From Eutypella sp. D-1 (taxonomy: Eukaryota > Ascomycota > Sordariomycetes > Xylariales > Diatrypaceae), in assembly GCA_023313575.1 (NCBI GenBank), contig JAJTTP010000008.1, positions 558,001-622,000 of the forward strand: 64,000 nt of DNA, in the 5' to 3' direction. Positions 1 through 11,951 of this stretch are shown piece after piece. Made by a program: the position numbers and the translations under genes. Under the pieces are notes generated by a model that was given only the letters and a program-made list of their open reading frames with translations, did no database searches and had not been told where the DNA came from. Every line of letters begins with the position of its first letter. Within the stretch, counting starts at the first letter, position 1.

Positions 1-552
1 CCTGCCATTGGGGTCGGAATAGACGATATTTTGTGAAAAGAGTCTTGATTGGCCCATTCGAGGTAAATCCATGGCTGACCGAGCGGGGTCCACACATGTC
101 GGTCATGTAGGCGCCACCAATCATTTGTATATCTCACTCCCTCGGCGCTTAACATCCCCTGCCACGCCTGCCTCGCATCCAACCAGAGCTTTGCTTTTCA
201 GCGATTCCCGTTCCCTTTGTAGAAGACAATGGCAAGCTATCACTCTCACTGGGCCGCATTCGCGTGGGGTCTATCATGCATTGCGGCACCAGGTGCTTGT
301 GTGCCTGGCTAGAACCGACAAGTAGGATTCGAGTTCACATAACGGCGCCAAACTTAGCATGGCGAGGTCGACATGTCCACGCCCACTTCGACACACTGCC
401 GGGCCTCATCAGCCGCTATATACTCTTTATGTCCCCAATTTGCTGTCCAACCTTGTCGATTATCCATCAAAATGCGTTTCAACTGCTCGTTCAGGAGGTA
501 CGACTAAAGATTGGGGGTTATATCTGATGAACACTCCGGCGTCACACGCACA
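1..552. other. Left-edge intergenic DNA, upstream of the first gene
   Basis: No convincing gene is visible here. The open frames are under 90 codons, overlap one another in different frames and show no recognisable domain. The last 100 bases should contain the promoter and 5' leader of the membrane-protein gene that starts at 553. A preceding gene could end outside the window. Confidence 0.5.
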
Positions 553-2133
553 ATGCAACCTATGTCTTATAGTAGACCCTCCTCGCTCAGCTTCGTCGTG
601 ATTTTGTCTTCTCTGTCATTCATTTCCCCTCTGTGTTACGCTGGTGCTGCCGAAGACCTTCATCATAACTATCGCGATTCAGCGCCTGCGCCTGAAGACG
701 GTCCTCCGCTATCTGCCGAGGCCCTTAGAGATCCATCTTATCTTCCTGCACAAATCGGTGGGATAGCCGGGGCATATGCCCTCTCTCTTGTCATAGTCGC
801 TTCCATTTTACTTCTGCTTGCAAAGAGACGTCGCGAGCACCTTGCAGCCGGCGAACAGGACCCCAGCCAGATCCCTTACCCATACACACTACCGCTACCA
901 CCGGAACCTAAGGATTTACAGTATCCCTTCGGTTTCAGCGAACCGCCTAGGTCGCCTATCAAGAACTTCTCCTATCCGACACCAGTAGCTGAGGATTCGG
1001 GTGCTGGGCCATATATATATCCTCCCCCGCTATCTACAAGTACCCTTGGAGTAAATCATCAAGTCGATCAGAGAGTCGTTGCTGCAGACCGCGAGATGGC
1101 GCAACAACAGCTAGAAGAGATGTACAAATATGTGATGGAGCAGGAGGAAGCCAAACAGGCAGGAATCACGTTAGAAAGGCCGCCCTCGGCTATCTCCCCA
1201 GCCTCGAAAGAGCCTCCAACACCGGTCCAGCCCAAGCAGAGCATCCTGAAGAAGGGTAAGAACAAGCCAGCAAACCTGGACCTAGAGCGGCAAGGACCCG
1301 AGAAGACCGAGTCCAGGGCTTCTTCGATCTTCTCATCTATCATGTCCCCTAGAAAAAAGAAGAGCATGAAAGGAATCAGCATCTCATCGCCCATTATGAC
1401 ACCGATGTCGGGGACATTTCCGCGACACGAGGGCGAAGAGATGAACGCCATTCCCCCAAGGCACTATGCCCCGGCCTCACCACCTCCCATACCAAGTGAC
1501 CAGGCCCCCTACTCGCGGGACACGAGGCATGGTTCACAGATGGCGCCCATGACGCCTCCAGACATGTCACCCGAGAGCGCAATGAGCATCGACGAGCGGT
1601 TAGGTGCAAACTTTGGTCATTCCCGTAATCCATCGCAGGCGCCCACCGAAGCGGACCCCGTCTCGGCAGTCTCGGAGCGGTCCAACGCGCCCCTTGTGGG
1701 TCTACCCTCATCACCTAAACCCGGTGCACGGTTCCCTTCCGGCTCGCTCCCCTCGCTCCCATCATCACCCAAGCCCGGAGCATCCTTCCCGACGTCACCA
1801 AGGTCCCAGTCGTCTTTCTCGCGACCGAACGCTCCCTCAGCGGTGCGGACCGGGGGCGCGCTCCCACTCCGCGCGTACGAGCCCTCCCTGGCCTCGCCGT
1901 CCATGCAGACGACGAAGCAGACGACGTTCGAGAGGGCGGCGCCCCTGTCCCCCTCGGGCATGCGGACGCCGTGGACAGGCGCCCCCGTTCCCTACTCCCC
2001 ATACCAGCCGTTCTCGCCGGTCGTGCCCATCACGCCGTCGCTGGTGACCAAGGCCGACCGCAAGAGGATGAAGCAGCTGCAACCGAAGACGCCAACCGTG
2101 GAGATGGTCAAGAGCTCCGACGAGGTCTGGTAA
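553..2133 (+). CDS. Single-pass membrane protein with long Pro/Ser-rich cytoplasmic tail, unknown function
   Basis: The frame encodes 526 residues with no intron. The ATG at 553 is chosen because it puts a hydrophobic signal-like segment at residues 11-30; the open frame extends upstream to 511 only through a non-ATG codon. A second, stronger hydrophobic segment lies at about residues 69-90 and is followed by a KRRR stop-transfer cluster, so the predicted topology is a short lumenal/extracellular stretch of about 40 residues, one membrane span, and a cytoplasmic tail of about 430 residues. The tail is rich in Pro, Ser and basic residues and contains proline-tyrosine stretches, an SILKKGK motif and a near-duplicate LPSSPKPGA[R/S]FP motif about 20 residues apart. 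No catalytic domain is recognised. Such proteins are common in filamentous ascomycetes, and a cell-surface scaffold or sensor role is only inference. An AATAAA lies about 150 bp downstream. Confidence that it is a gene is high, but the function is unknown. Confidence 0.85.
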   Translation: MQPMSYSRPSSLSFVVILSSLSFISPLCYAGAAEDLHHNYRDSAPAPEDGPPLSAEALRDPSYLPAQIGGIAGAYALSLVIVASILLLLAKRRREHLAAGEQDPSQIPYPYTLPLPPEPKDLQYPFGFSEPPRSPIKNFSYPTPVAEDSGAGPYIYPPPLSTSTLGVNHQVDQRVVAADREMAQQQLEEMYKYVMEQEEAKQAGITLERPPSAISPASKEPPTPVQPKQSILKKGKNKPANLDLERQGPEKTESRASSIFSSIMSPRKKKSMKGISISSPIMTPMSGTFPRHEGEEMNAIPPRHYAPASPPPIPSDQAPYSRDTRHGSQMAPMTPPDMSPESAMSIDERLGANFGHSRNPSQAPTEADPVSAVSERSNAPLVGLPSSPKPGARFPSGSLPSLPSSPKPGASFPTSPRSQSSFSRPNAPSAVRTGGALPLRAYEPSLASPSMQTTKQTTFERAAPLSPSGMRTPWTGAPVPYSPYQPFSPVVPITPSLVTKADRKRMKQLQPKTPTVEMVKSSDEVW

Positions 2134-2285
2134 TCGGACCATCTTCTTTCTCATCTTGTCGTCGCTGCGGGCAGCCATCTCTGCTTCTAGTTCGTCGGAA
2201 AGCCTGGCTCTCCCGACGTTTTTTGGGTACCTACCTTTTTATGATGCTGTCTTCCAGCCAGGGGTTTTCCCCTGATCACATTTTG

Positions 2286-2291
2286 AATAAA
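2286..2291 (+). terminator. Candidate poly(A) signal AATAAA
   Basis: An AATAAA followed by an A-rich tract lies about 150 bp after the stop codon of the 553-2133 gene. This is a plausible distance for 3'-end processing, but fungal signals are degenerate, so this is only a candidate. Confidence 0.4.
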
Positions 2292-4635
2292 AAAAGAAAA
2301 AAATCACTGTGTTAGTAGTCTCGAGGGAAAAAAAGGCACAGGAGCCATTGTCGTCTTTTTCTTGGATGAAGAGATGCTTTCTTATCATTTATATTACATA
2401 TATACCATTTGCGTGCACCATGCTTTACTAGACGAGTCAACGGGTGAACGAATGAATGGGCGAACGGACGGACGAGGCTGGACGGACCGACTGGTGGATA
2501 GGGACGGACGGATGGATGGATGGACGGAGGGGTTTAATTCTTCTTCGATACTGAATATATTACATTTTCACAATCATACCAATGACCACTTTTTCGATGA
2601 CAATACAAGAGAATCCTAATGCTGGAATTATCATGCGGCAGGCTAAGCTTCTGTATAGACACATGCATAAGTATAGGTATAATATCCATGAGGCGGCCCG
2701 AGTCGCATCAGCCGTGGCCAAACCAAGCCACTGGTCATGTACTCCCTTCAAACAACAGCAATGCTTTATTTATTAGTGCTAGACTGCGTTAGGGGTTAAA
2801 GCGTTGACGAAAGGAGAAAAGTATGCGAAATAAGATTTTTGAAAGGGGCGAAAGGGGAGTTGCCGCGCGAGTCAAGCTAGAATAGAAAGATCCCGAGATC
2901 CCGGTAGACCGCGTCGCTTCTTGTAACGATCCGGCGTGGTTCGGCGAAGCGCCACCAAAACCTATCTAAACCTACATAGCCGGGTACTTATGACAGCAGC
3001 TAGACAGGCTGTGATTAGATGCACATATCGAGGTATACTTTACACGGGACCTAAACGACACATGTTAGTAAATCATGAGTACTACTAATACGTGACTTGC
3101 TATGTATATATCTAGTAGTAGGCCAGTTCCAACGGCGGATTAAGGTAGCGGTCTTCCCCGTCAGTGTGGTAGTAGCAGACGGATTCGGAGGTTTTTGGAT
3201 GAACTAAGAAAGAAAGACTTTTTGCTAATTTACCATACTACTTGACTCTAGTCAAGCTCTAGAGTTAAATCGTCCGTCCACCTACTGCTGCTAATTGTGT
3301 GTGTGCACTCTGCCATATGACGTAGTGTGTGTTCGGGAACCGGAAGGTCGTCATGTCTTCAATCCCGCGGAAAGTCTATTTACTTACTACTTACACTTAT
3401 GCAGGGTATGTAGAGTGGTTGACCCTTTTTCTGCCCATTTCCGATCCAACGTGTGGCGTTCCGGGGGTTCGGTGCAAGCAAGCGAGCGAGTGGGCGAGCG
3501 AGATCTGGTGTTGGCAGAGATGCATATATGTACGCAGGCGTCGCACGGGAAGCATGCACCCCTTCCCCGTCCCTCGTCATGCCTGACAGGAAGGCAGTTG
3601 ACTTTGAACTGCTAGAGGGCCAAGGGGGCATACTGGCAGACTGTGTGTGTACTTGGCAACCTGGTATGTTGAACGATGTGTTCGTTTCCGAGTGAATCAC
3701 ACATAAAGTGTCCTCGCGATCGTAGCAGCACCCTGGCATCCTTCATGGATATAGCCGTCCCGCCAGCCTCTGAGGATTGTGGCTTGTTCGCTACGAAATA
3801 GTGGCTACACGTGGCTTGTAGATCCAGGACAAGGTCCGTCACGATACAACATGTATAAATCCCTACTTAGTTCCAAGGTTGTTAAGGATACAATGTCAAT
3901 GTTCTTTAGAGACTCGTACTGGGTTGTCATCCAACGCCCCGGCATCCCTAAGAGTGGAGAGCCGAATCGGAGGCTCCGGGTCCCTGATTCGACGAAAGAG
4001 ACGGCCCAGGCCGCTAAAATCTTAGCCTGGTCTTGGGGCTGGGTCCAATAGCGGGACGTGGCTGCGGGACTTGCAGAAGAACTTGAGATGGGGGGGGGAG
4101 GGGCGGGCTGGCGGGTTGGCGGGATCAATTGTTAGCCTGTAAGGCCTGCTAAAAGGTTTGGCGGGCTGGGCGGTCTTTACCACAGAAGTTCCCCGGGCCC
4201 CCTCCCCTTGGGTCCCTTGCCTTTCCCAAGCAGTGCTCTGGTAAGTCTGGCGCACTTCTCTTTCCAAGCCCCTCTAAGCTCTACCTGGGTAGAAGGCGTC
4301 ATTAGCTTCACCAAAGTGTCTCGGTTTAGACCCGATCGGGCTGGTTCATCGTATGATTATCTGCTTCGGGCCCTTCCACCTCCCCGGTACTCCGCCCATC
4401 ATCTGGCAGCCCATCCATGCCAGCCATCATGGCGCTCACTCTCTCACTTACACACATACCTACAGATACACATACACATGCACATACATACACATGATAG
4501 TTATTAGTGGTGCAGAAAAGGAGTGTTGCCAGCTGCAAGCAAGGAATATAAATATATAATGGGAATCAAAAGGAAGAATCACATGCTATCTACCTGCCCG
4601 CAGCATGGAGGGATGAATCGACTATGTACGAAGTC

Positions 4636-4653
4636 GGGGGGGGGGGGGGGGGG
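4636..4653 (+). repeat. G18 homopolymer
   Basis: An uninterrupted run of 18 G lies in intergenic DNA. Similar runs occur at 13892-13906, 38565-38576, 50287-50300 and 59236-59251. They are candidates for G-quadruplex formation or for sequencing-length error. Confidence 0.9.
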
Positions 4654-7254
4654 TGAGGCAATAATGGAAAAAATTTAAAAAGGAGGGGGAACTAAGAAAA
4701 GCCATCATTACACAGACAAGAGACAAAATCCAATATCGATAGCTGGGCGACGCGATGAGTACGAAGTAGAAGCGAGTGTACTGTCCTGAGCATGTCTGTC
4801 TATGATTCAGGAGCCAAATATATCATTACTTGTGTACGTAGCTGCTGACCTGAAGTTGTGTTCTTCCAAGAAAGGGGTGAGTCCTGGTGATGGTGATGGT
4901 GGTAGTCCACGGGTAACAGTAGTAGTGGCAGTGATAGTGATAGGGGTTTGGTCGGGGAATCCGCTTGTTCTAGCTCTCGCTTATAAAGTGGGAGGAGGAG
5001 AAGAGGAGTAGTTAAATCCATGAAGAAACGAATGAACACTATGCTAGGTAGTAGGCAGAGAGTCTAGATAGATTAATAGATACATGCCTAGGTAGGGAGG
5101 AGGTGAAGGGAAATCCCCCAAAAAGTATGGTAAAGAGAATATGGTATTTACGTACTAGTTTGCTACTGTTAGCTTATGTACAGTCTAGGTATGCTTTGGG
5201 TAGTCCGCGCGGGCGGGCGACGGGCAGGGCGGCGACGGGTATCGGCTATTGTCTCAGTAGTTCCGGCTTTTAGGGGGTGACACTCCGACTTTCATCCAGC
5301 AATCTAAAATATGGAAACAGCTACCTACCCGACCTATACCTACATAGGTACTTAGGTAGGTACCATCATACATGAACTGCATGGACGGCCTCGGTTCTAT
5401 GCCGAGTTTCTCAGACTGACGGACTCACATAGATAGAGAGATCCTTTTGGAAACAGAGTGACTGACTTGTGGACGAACTGAGCAAGCTGAAAAAAAAGGT
5501 TCTATGTATGCACGTGAGGTTATACGAGTGACATAATGTGAAGGCGAATTATTTCAAGGTTCTAGACAAGCAGCAGCTGACAGATGCCATGACAGGAGGA
5601 CCGGGACCCGTGGACCTAGAATCCGCCCTAGATGCTTCACCTCAGATTTAAATCTAGATGTCGCATATCATCATCCTCTTTTTGCCTCCCCAAGGTTTCT
5701 TGTGTACGAAATATGTACTACTAACTAATAACCACATAATCCTATTCAGTGCTAATAATTCTAGAATACGCACGTATTGGTCCGGGTATAAAAAGATCCA
5801 TATGTAGGAGGTATCGTATCCATGACAATGATTAGCCCAGTAGTCAATCGACACCTGTCTCACGTACCCTCTCGTTCAACCTCGGCCTATACGGTACTTA
5901 ATAGTGGAGTATATCCATTCATCCTGACAACAAGTGGTACACGGCCTCTCCTTAGTAGTATGTACCCAAATACAATTACATCGCGAAATAGTGGGCATCC
6001 ATGGAACTGACAGATGGACAGCCCTGTGGTTGGAATGGGTTGGAAAGACTTCACCTGGGTTGCCTGAGCAGGGCTCATTAGTGAGGGCTTGTGAGGTTAG
6101 TTAGCGGGTACATATCGAAGGGAAAACCCCACTCGTGGGCCCGTGGACCAACTTTGAAATCCCTAATAACCCCTACCCGACAACCTCGTACTTGGTAACT
6201 TCAAAGTTTTATTAGTCCCCGGAGCGGTTTTAAGCAGCGTGTCAAGCGAACCTTACTTAACTGTACAAATTGCCTATATACTTGTAGTAGGTATGAACCC
6301 ATGGAAATGGAACCTGGAACGAAGCGAATCATGAAGCATGCCTACTATGTACCTAGGTATGTACCTAGGTAGGTAGGTCAGGTTAGAGTAAGTGGTATTC
6401 TGGTAGTATTCTGGTATTATTATTGGTACGTAGCACGTAGGTGAGAAACTGAGAAAGACGCCTCTAAGAGGACCACCTACGTAGATAGTTGGATAGGTAG
6501 GCTAGGTATCCATGGATGCTGTCCACGGGTGTAGATAAGAGTTCTTAAATGGAAGTATGTAGGTAGGTATGGATGGACTTAATCTACCTACATAATTACT
6601 TAACTTACTTAGGTATGTACACTTGCATACATACTTACATGCTTAAGTACATGCACAACTCAAGTATCATCAAGGATATGGATGGTATGTAGTCTAAGTT
6701 ACCCTACTTAGGCATGTTATGTAGGTAGGCTAGGTAGGTAAGTAGATCTTTCTTTTCGGGTAGGTTTCTTCACTTTTCTCCCACCACTAGAGTCTTTCCC
6801 ACTACTGCCACCCGACTACTCCCATTACATAGTAGGTTTACATAGTAGGTTTATACATATTTACTTCTTAGTAGTACTACTTTGGGGGGAAAGTCTCTTT
6901 CTGTTACTCAATAATTCCCAGAATAACAATACCAGAGTTTCCAGAAATCCCCAGGATCACAAAAATTTCCCCATCTCACTTTATCCTCTCATCTCTCATC
7001 CCTCATCTCCTCATCCTCCCGTTTACTACTACTACTACTACACAACACTACATTTTACTTTCTCTCCCCCTCCTCTCTCCTCTCCTACCCTCTCCAGTCA
7101 GCCAACCAACCAGCAAATAAAATGAAATAAAAATCTCCGGCCTTCCTTAATCTGACGCTGTGTTGTTGTGTATACCTATCTAGGCATCTATCTAATAGTT
7201 ATACACACTTTATTTTACCTTACTTTACCTTGTCTGGACTGAACTCATCATCTC

Positions 7255-7264
7255 ATCACCTCAT
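7255..7264 (+). promoter_or_regulatory. Candidate sterol-regulatory-element-like site upstream of SREBP
   Basis: The sequence ATCACCTCAT differs at two positions from the classical SRE ATCACCCCAC and lies about 470 bp before the SREBP start codon in a pyrimidine-rich leader. SREBPs in yeasts and moulds are known to activate their own genes, so self-regulation is plausible. A ten-base near match in CT-rich DNA can easily be chance. Confidence 0.25.
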
Positions 7265-7733
7265 TTTCTACTTTCAATTCTTAATCGAACGACATCAGCC
7301 CATCCCCCCCAATTATACCCCCCGGATTACCCATCTAACTAACCTTTTACGACTTCATTCATCCGCATTCTGCATTATTCGTAGTACCGTAGCGCATCGA
7401 TCTCATCGATCTCATCAAATCCTATTGAAGGAAGAGGTCAGTTGGTACTGGACGCTGTCAGCAAAAACCCCATTGCGGCCAGCCCAGCCCCAGCCCAAAC
7501 CAGATAGTCCAAGGAATCCAAGGAGTCAAGGAGTCCAGGTAGTCCAGGTAGCCAGTCAGCGAGCAAGCAAGGCCAGCCTTACCCGAAACCCTCGAACCAC
7601 TCTTGCATAGCTGGAGTGTGTCTGCTCATTGATGATACTATCGTACTATCATACTATCTTACTACCATAAAGAGAGAAGACAAGGAAAAAAAAAAGTACA
7701 TAGTTACATTCCCATTTGCATCGGTATACTGAG

Positions 7734-10700
7734 ATGCCAGATCGGCAAGATCCTCCTGGCCTCTTCGGCCTGGAGGACCCCAATGGGCCCTATTACAACG
7801 ATAGTAACGGAAATCCCTCGTCGAATGACGATGCTGGGAATGGCTCCCAATTTTTCAACTCTGCCAACTGGAACTTCACAGAATCGTACGATCCATCTGC
7901 TTTCTACCAAGATGGTTGGAATATCGGTCAACAGCCCCTGGAGCAGCAGCAGCAGCAGTCGCAGCCGCCGCCGCCGCCATCGTCGTCTTCTGTTCAGCAA
8001 CCCCCTGACACGTTGCAGACGCCCGTAACGTCCGAGCCGCCGGATAACACTCCCGTCACAGGACCAGTCGCACCCTCTAAACTTATTCCAGTAAACACGA
8101 ATCTGTCTGCTGCCGCACTGAGCACCCTCACCGATGCACAGCGCGATAAGTTGCAACAGATCGCCATGCCAGCACACCTACAATACCACTCTCCCAAGAG
8201 CGAACCCAGCCCCGACTCTGCCGATGGAAGGCAGAAGTCCTCTTCAATCTCATCACCAGAAGCACGGAGCCAATCCTCGAAATCAAATGGCCGTAAGCGG
8301 AAGTCGTCGGCCGCATCGGACGATGACGACGATGACGACCTGGAGGGTCACCCCGTCAAAAAGACGGCCCACAACATGATCGAAAAGAGGTACCGAACGA
8401 ATCTGAACGACAAAATTGCAGCTTTACGAGACAGTGTTCCAAGTTTGCGCATCATGTCTAAGAGTGCGAGGGGCGAAGATACCACCGAGGACCGAGAAGA
8501 ATTGCAGGGTCTGACGCCTGCTCATAAACTTAACAAAGCAACAGTAAGTCGTAAACAATTCCCTAAAGGCACTATTTGCCAGATTCATCGCATCTTAAGT
8601 CCGCTTTAGTAACTGACAATGTGTCGTGTAGGTTTTAAGCAAAGCGACCGAGTATATTCGGCATTTAGAGAAACGGAATAGTCGGCTTATGGACGAGAAC
8701 AGTGCTATGCAGCAGCGCATCGCCGCTTTCGAGAAGCTCTTTATGGCGGGCGCGATGAATGGCGGCATGAGCTCTATGCCGGCGCAGCCACCTCCAACAC
8801 CTGTACAATATCCGCAGGACAACATGAATGCGGGCTATGCTGCATCACCGCAGATGGGACATTCGGGTCGCCAGGATCCTCAAGGCATGATCCAAGTGCC
8901 CGACGACATGAAACGCATTATTGCCGCGCAATTAGCAGCGGGCCAACCCTACCCCGTACCCCAGCAGACATTTAGACCCGGTCCGCCAGTCATGCGTCAA
9001 CAACAGATCCACCAGCATCCTCAGCAACAGCAAATGCAAGCTAGAGGCTGGCAGAATAACGGTCCTTGGTTCGGCAAACTCATGGTTGGCTCTCTTGCCG
9101 GTCTCATGCTTCTGGAAGCCGTTCGTGAGGATGACCAGAGCAACGAGACCCCAGAGGGTCGTGGCCTCTTTGCTCTGCCAGTCCAACTGCTGAGATCCTT
9201 CGCTTCTTCCTTGGACGCCAGCTTCATGGGTTATCACATCCAAGGCGCGCAGGTAATCTCTTCGCTGCGCCTTGTCTTGCTCATCTGCAGTCTCTGGTGT
9301 GCACTGGTACCCTGGCTCATGGCGCCTAAGCCAGATAGCCCGGAAGGTCCCAAAGAGGCAACAACGTCACTCAAGGCCGTGCCTTCACTCGCCTCGCCGA
9401 TCCATGTTCGCCGCCAAGCTTGGCTCACCGCGATTCAGACTGTCTGGGTTCCAAGGCACAATTTTTTCCTCGAAGCTGCCGCTCTCGGACTTAAGACGAT
9501 GAAACTCAGCCTCAGAAACCTCATTGGGATCCACGGGTTTCAGATGCTGACTGGACTCACCGAAGATCAGGAAATAGGCCGTGTTAAGGCGTGGACAATC
9601 GCCTTGGATGCCCAATTAGCGGGTGGTGATGTAGAGATAAACAAGAGTCGTCTGACCTTGACGCTCCTGGCATCGGGAACGCTGCCCACGACCCCGCTAC
9701 GATTGATGCTGAAGGCGCTACACATCCGAGTGCTACTCTGGGAAATGGGTCTCTCGGGAGTTCACCTAGGCATCTCAGATATCGTTGCGTCGAAGCTGGC
9801 CAGGAACAACTGGAACGAAGCCAAACAGCTACATCGCTTACTGACACAGCTTCGGCGCGCAGGCCAAGAGCAGTCCGACGACGAGCTACCCGATCATCTA
9901 GCCATGCTTCTCGAGCAAGATTGCGACGAGGTCTTGAACCCTAGCATTGTGCAACGCGCGCATAACCTTGCCTGGAACCGGCCCACGGAACACAATGCTG
10001 TCGAAATCACTGACGGAATGGACACGGTAGTCGAAGATCCGGCCGTTCGTTCGCCCATGGACGCGGTCGCTGCTTGGTGGTCGAATTTGACTCTACATAA
10101 AGCTCTTACAAAAAGTCTGCTTGTGGAGGATAACAACCAGGCGGACTCGATGCAGATTGTGGAAGACAATATTTCACTTGCAATCAGGACGGCTCCGATC
10201 GGATCTGTAGCCCAGAACCGTGCTCTGGTAGCCCGCGCTCTGCTCTCGGAGGAAAAGAGAAGCCTCAACATCATGGCCGCTTTGCAAGCTATTGGTCCCG
10301 TAACCCAAGCACTGAACAACAGCCGTTCAGGGAGATCGAGCCCATCACCGCCCTCCTCTCCTATCAAGGATATCCCGTCCTCGATTATCACGTCCGCAGA
10401 GATCCGTACTTGCCTGTTATGTGCCATGGCCATCGCACACCTCGAGAAGTATCAGCCACCAGAAGAACCCTACGACGTTTACAGTTTGATTGATCAGATC
10501 GAGCCCGTTACCGACATGGGCCTTCTTGGACACGCGGCTACATTCACCCTGATGGATCGTCTCGCCGAGCACGAATTCGCCGCTGAGGCTTGTCATTCTA
10601 CCCTTTATCGTCTCGCGGGTACGTTGAGAATATGGACTGGGAAAGCCAAGGGCCTTGAGTCCGAGGTAAAGCATCAGATGGTTGAACGGTGTCTCGCTGT

Positions 10701-10851
10701 AACGCGTGGTGCTGTCGGCATGGATGTTGAGACCGATACCGGCTACGGAAGCATGTCGAGTGAGAACGAAGGCGAGAGCGAAACTGCCACCGAGGAAACT
10801 AATCTCACCGGTATCGCGGATGTCACTCTCGAAGCTAGACAGGTCGACTAA
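7734..10851 (+). CDS. srbA: SREBP-family membrane-bound bHLH transcription factor
   Basis: Two exons, 7734-8543 and 8632-10851, joined across an 88-bp GTAAGT...TAG intron with a CTGAC branch-point-like sequence, encode about 1009 residues. The bHLH begins near residue 209 ([16 protein letters not shown]); Tyr220 in the basic region is the SREBP hallmark that permits both E-box and SRE binding. The intron falls in helix 2 ([14 protein letters not shown]). Two hydrophobic segments, about residues 417-434 and 478-498, fit the ER-membrane hairpin, and the following C-terminal region of roughly 500 residues corresponds to the fungal SREBP C-terminal (DUF2014-type) domain. The N-terminus is acidic and rich in Gln, Pro and Ser, as in an activation domain. 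In moulds these proteins control ergosterol synthesis, hypoxic growth and azole tolerance after release from the ER through the Dsc ligase pathway. The ATG at 7734 is the first ATG in frame; upstream extension uses only TTG. Exon structure and family are confident. Confidence 0.95.
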
Positions 10852-11898
10852 ATTTGGAACGATCCCTCAATAATTGCCGTGCATATATTTGCGGCGTGCA
10901 AGCATTTAACTAACTACTAGTCCCATACCGAAGGACTGGTTATCATTACGCTCTATCATACCCATCAATCAGACCTCACTTACACGGCTTGCGGTTCATG
11001 GCTTAACGGTTCGGCGCATCATCTGGTTCCTTGTTTTTCTCTCGGCGCGCCATTCTTCAGTATATCACGACACAGGACTATGATTGACACTGTCACGTAA
11101 CGTTGCATTTACTCGTCAAACAGGGAAGGTGCCTAACGGCGGCATCGCTCGGAGGGTTTGTTCATAATTGATTTTCAAAAGGGTGGTCAAGTCAACCAGA
11201 CGGCGTTCCGGAAAAAAAAGAAAAGGGTCTTTCGAAGCTACGACTTGGCCCATCGGACTGACAGAAACGATGGGATGGGATGGAAGGGTGTAAAGGGCGG
11301 GCGAGTGTACGGGCGATTTCTTTCCCATCTTCTATACGTTTGTCTTGCACCCAGAAATTTATCATCTGGCTTTGGTAACGCGGTCAGCTATATTTTGTCT
11401 TGGACCTTTTTATATATAAGGCCGGCAAGGATGGTGGCCCAGTGATGTATCTTTGGATAGCGACTTTGTTTTGATTCCAGGAGACACGAAAGAGAGTGCG
11501 GCCTTCGTTAGATATCGATCACCGTGTCTGGTTTAGTCAAAGAAAAGACGCTCATTGGCCCCCGGCCTGTAAATACATCTTATTTGAATAAAAGACTCAA
11601 GCAAGCAATGCCGCTCGTGCCCACAGACACACTGGCGACTGAATACAGCATAGACCATGACAGTGTGTGTGTGTGTGTGTGTGTGACATGGCATGGCATG
11701 GCATCGGCTTAGCTAATTTTCTGGCGAGAGTCTAGAGAAGGCGCGAAAGAGCGTAGATAGTGAGTGTAACGGGGCACCCGACGGATCTACTCACCGAAAT
11801 GTTCTACGATACTCTTCAGATGCGAGTTATTTTCGTAGGGATACTTTGCGGGCTTTTAAGTCCTCATACACTGGTCTTGCTTTCCTTTGCCTGTTAGC

Positions 11899-11951
<53 letters not shown>

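Larger units (their letters stand above)
2134..7733. other. Long intergenic region and 5' leader of the SREBP gene
   Basis: No supported gene lies in these 5.6 kb. Contents include a GGACGGAC/GGATGGAT imperfect tandem tract near 2455-2530, an 18-base G run at 4636-4653, a TG/CA-rich stretch near 4445-4495, and numerous TACCTAGGTA/TAGGTAGGTA palindromic motifs (for example 5342-5364, 6349-6379 and around 6720-6745). From about 6950 the DNA becomes strongly pyrimidine-rich (CTCATC, TCTCCC and ACT repeats), typical of fungal promoters and 5' leaders. The leader of the SREBP gene may therefore be several hundred bases long. Confidence 0.6.
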
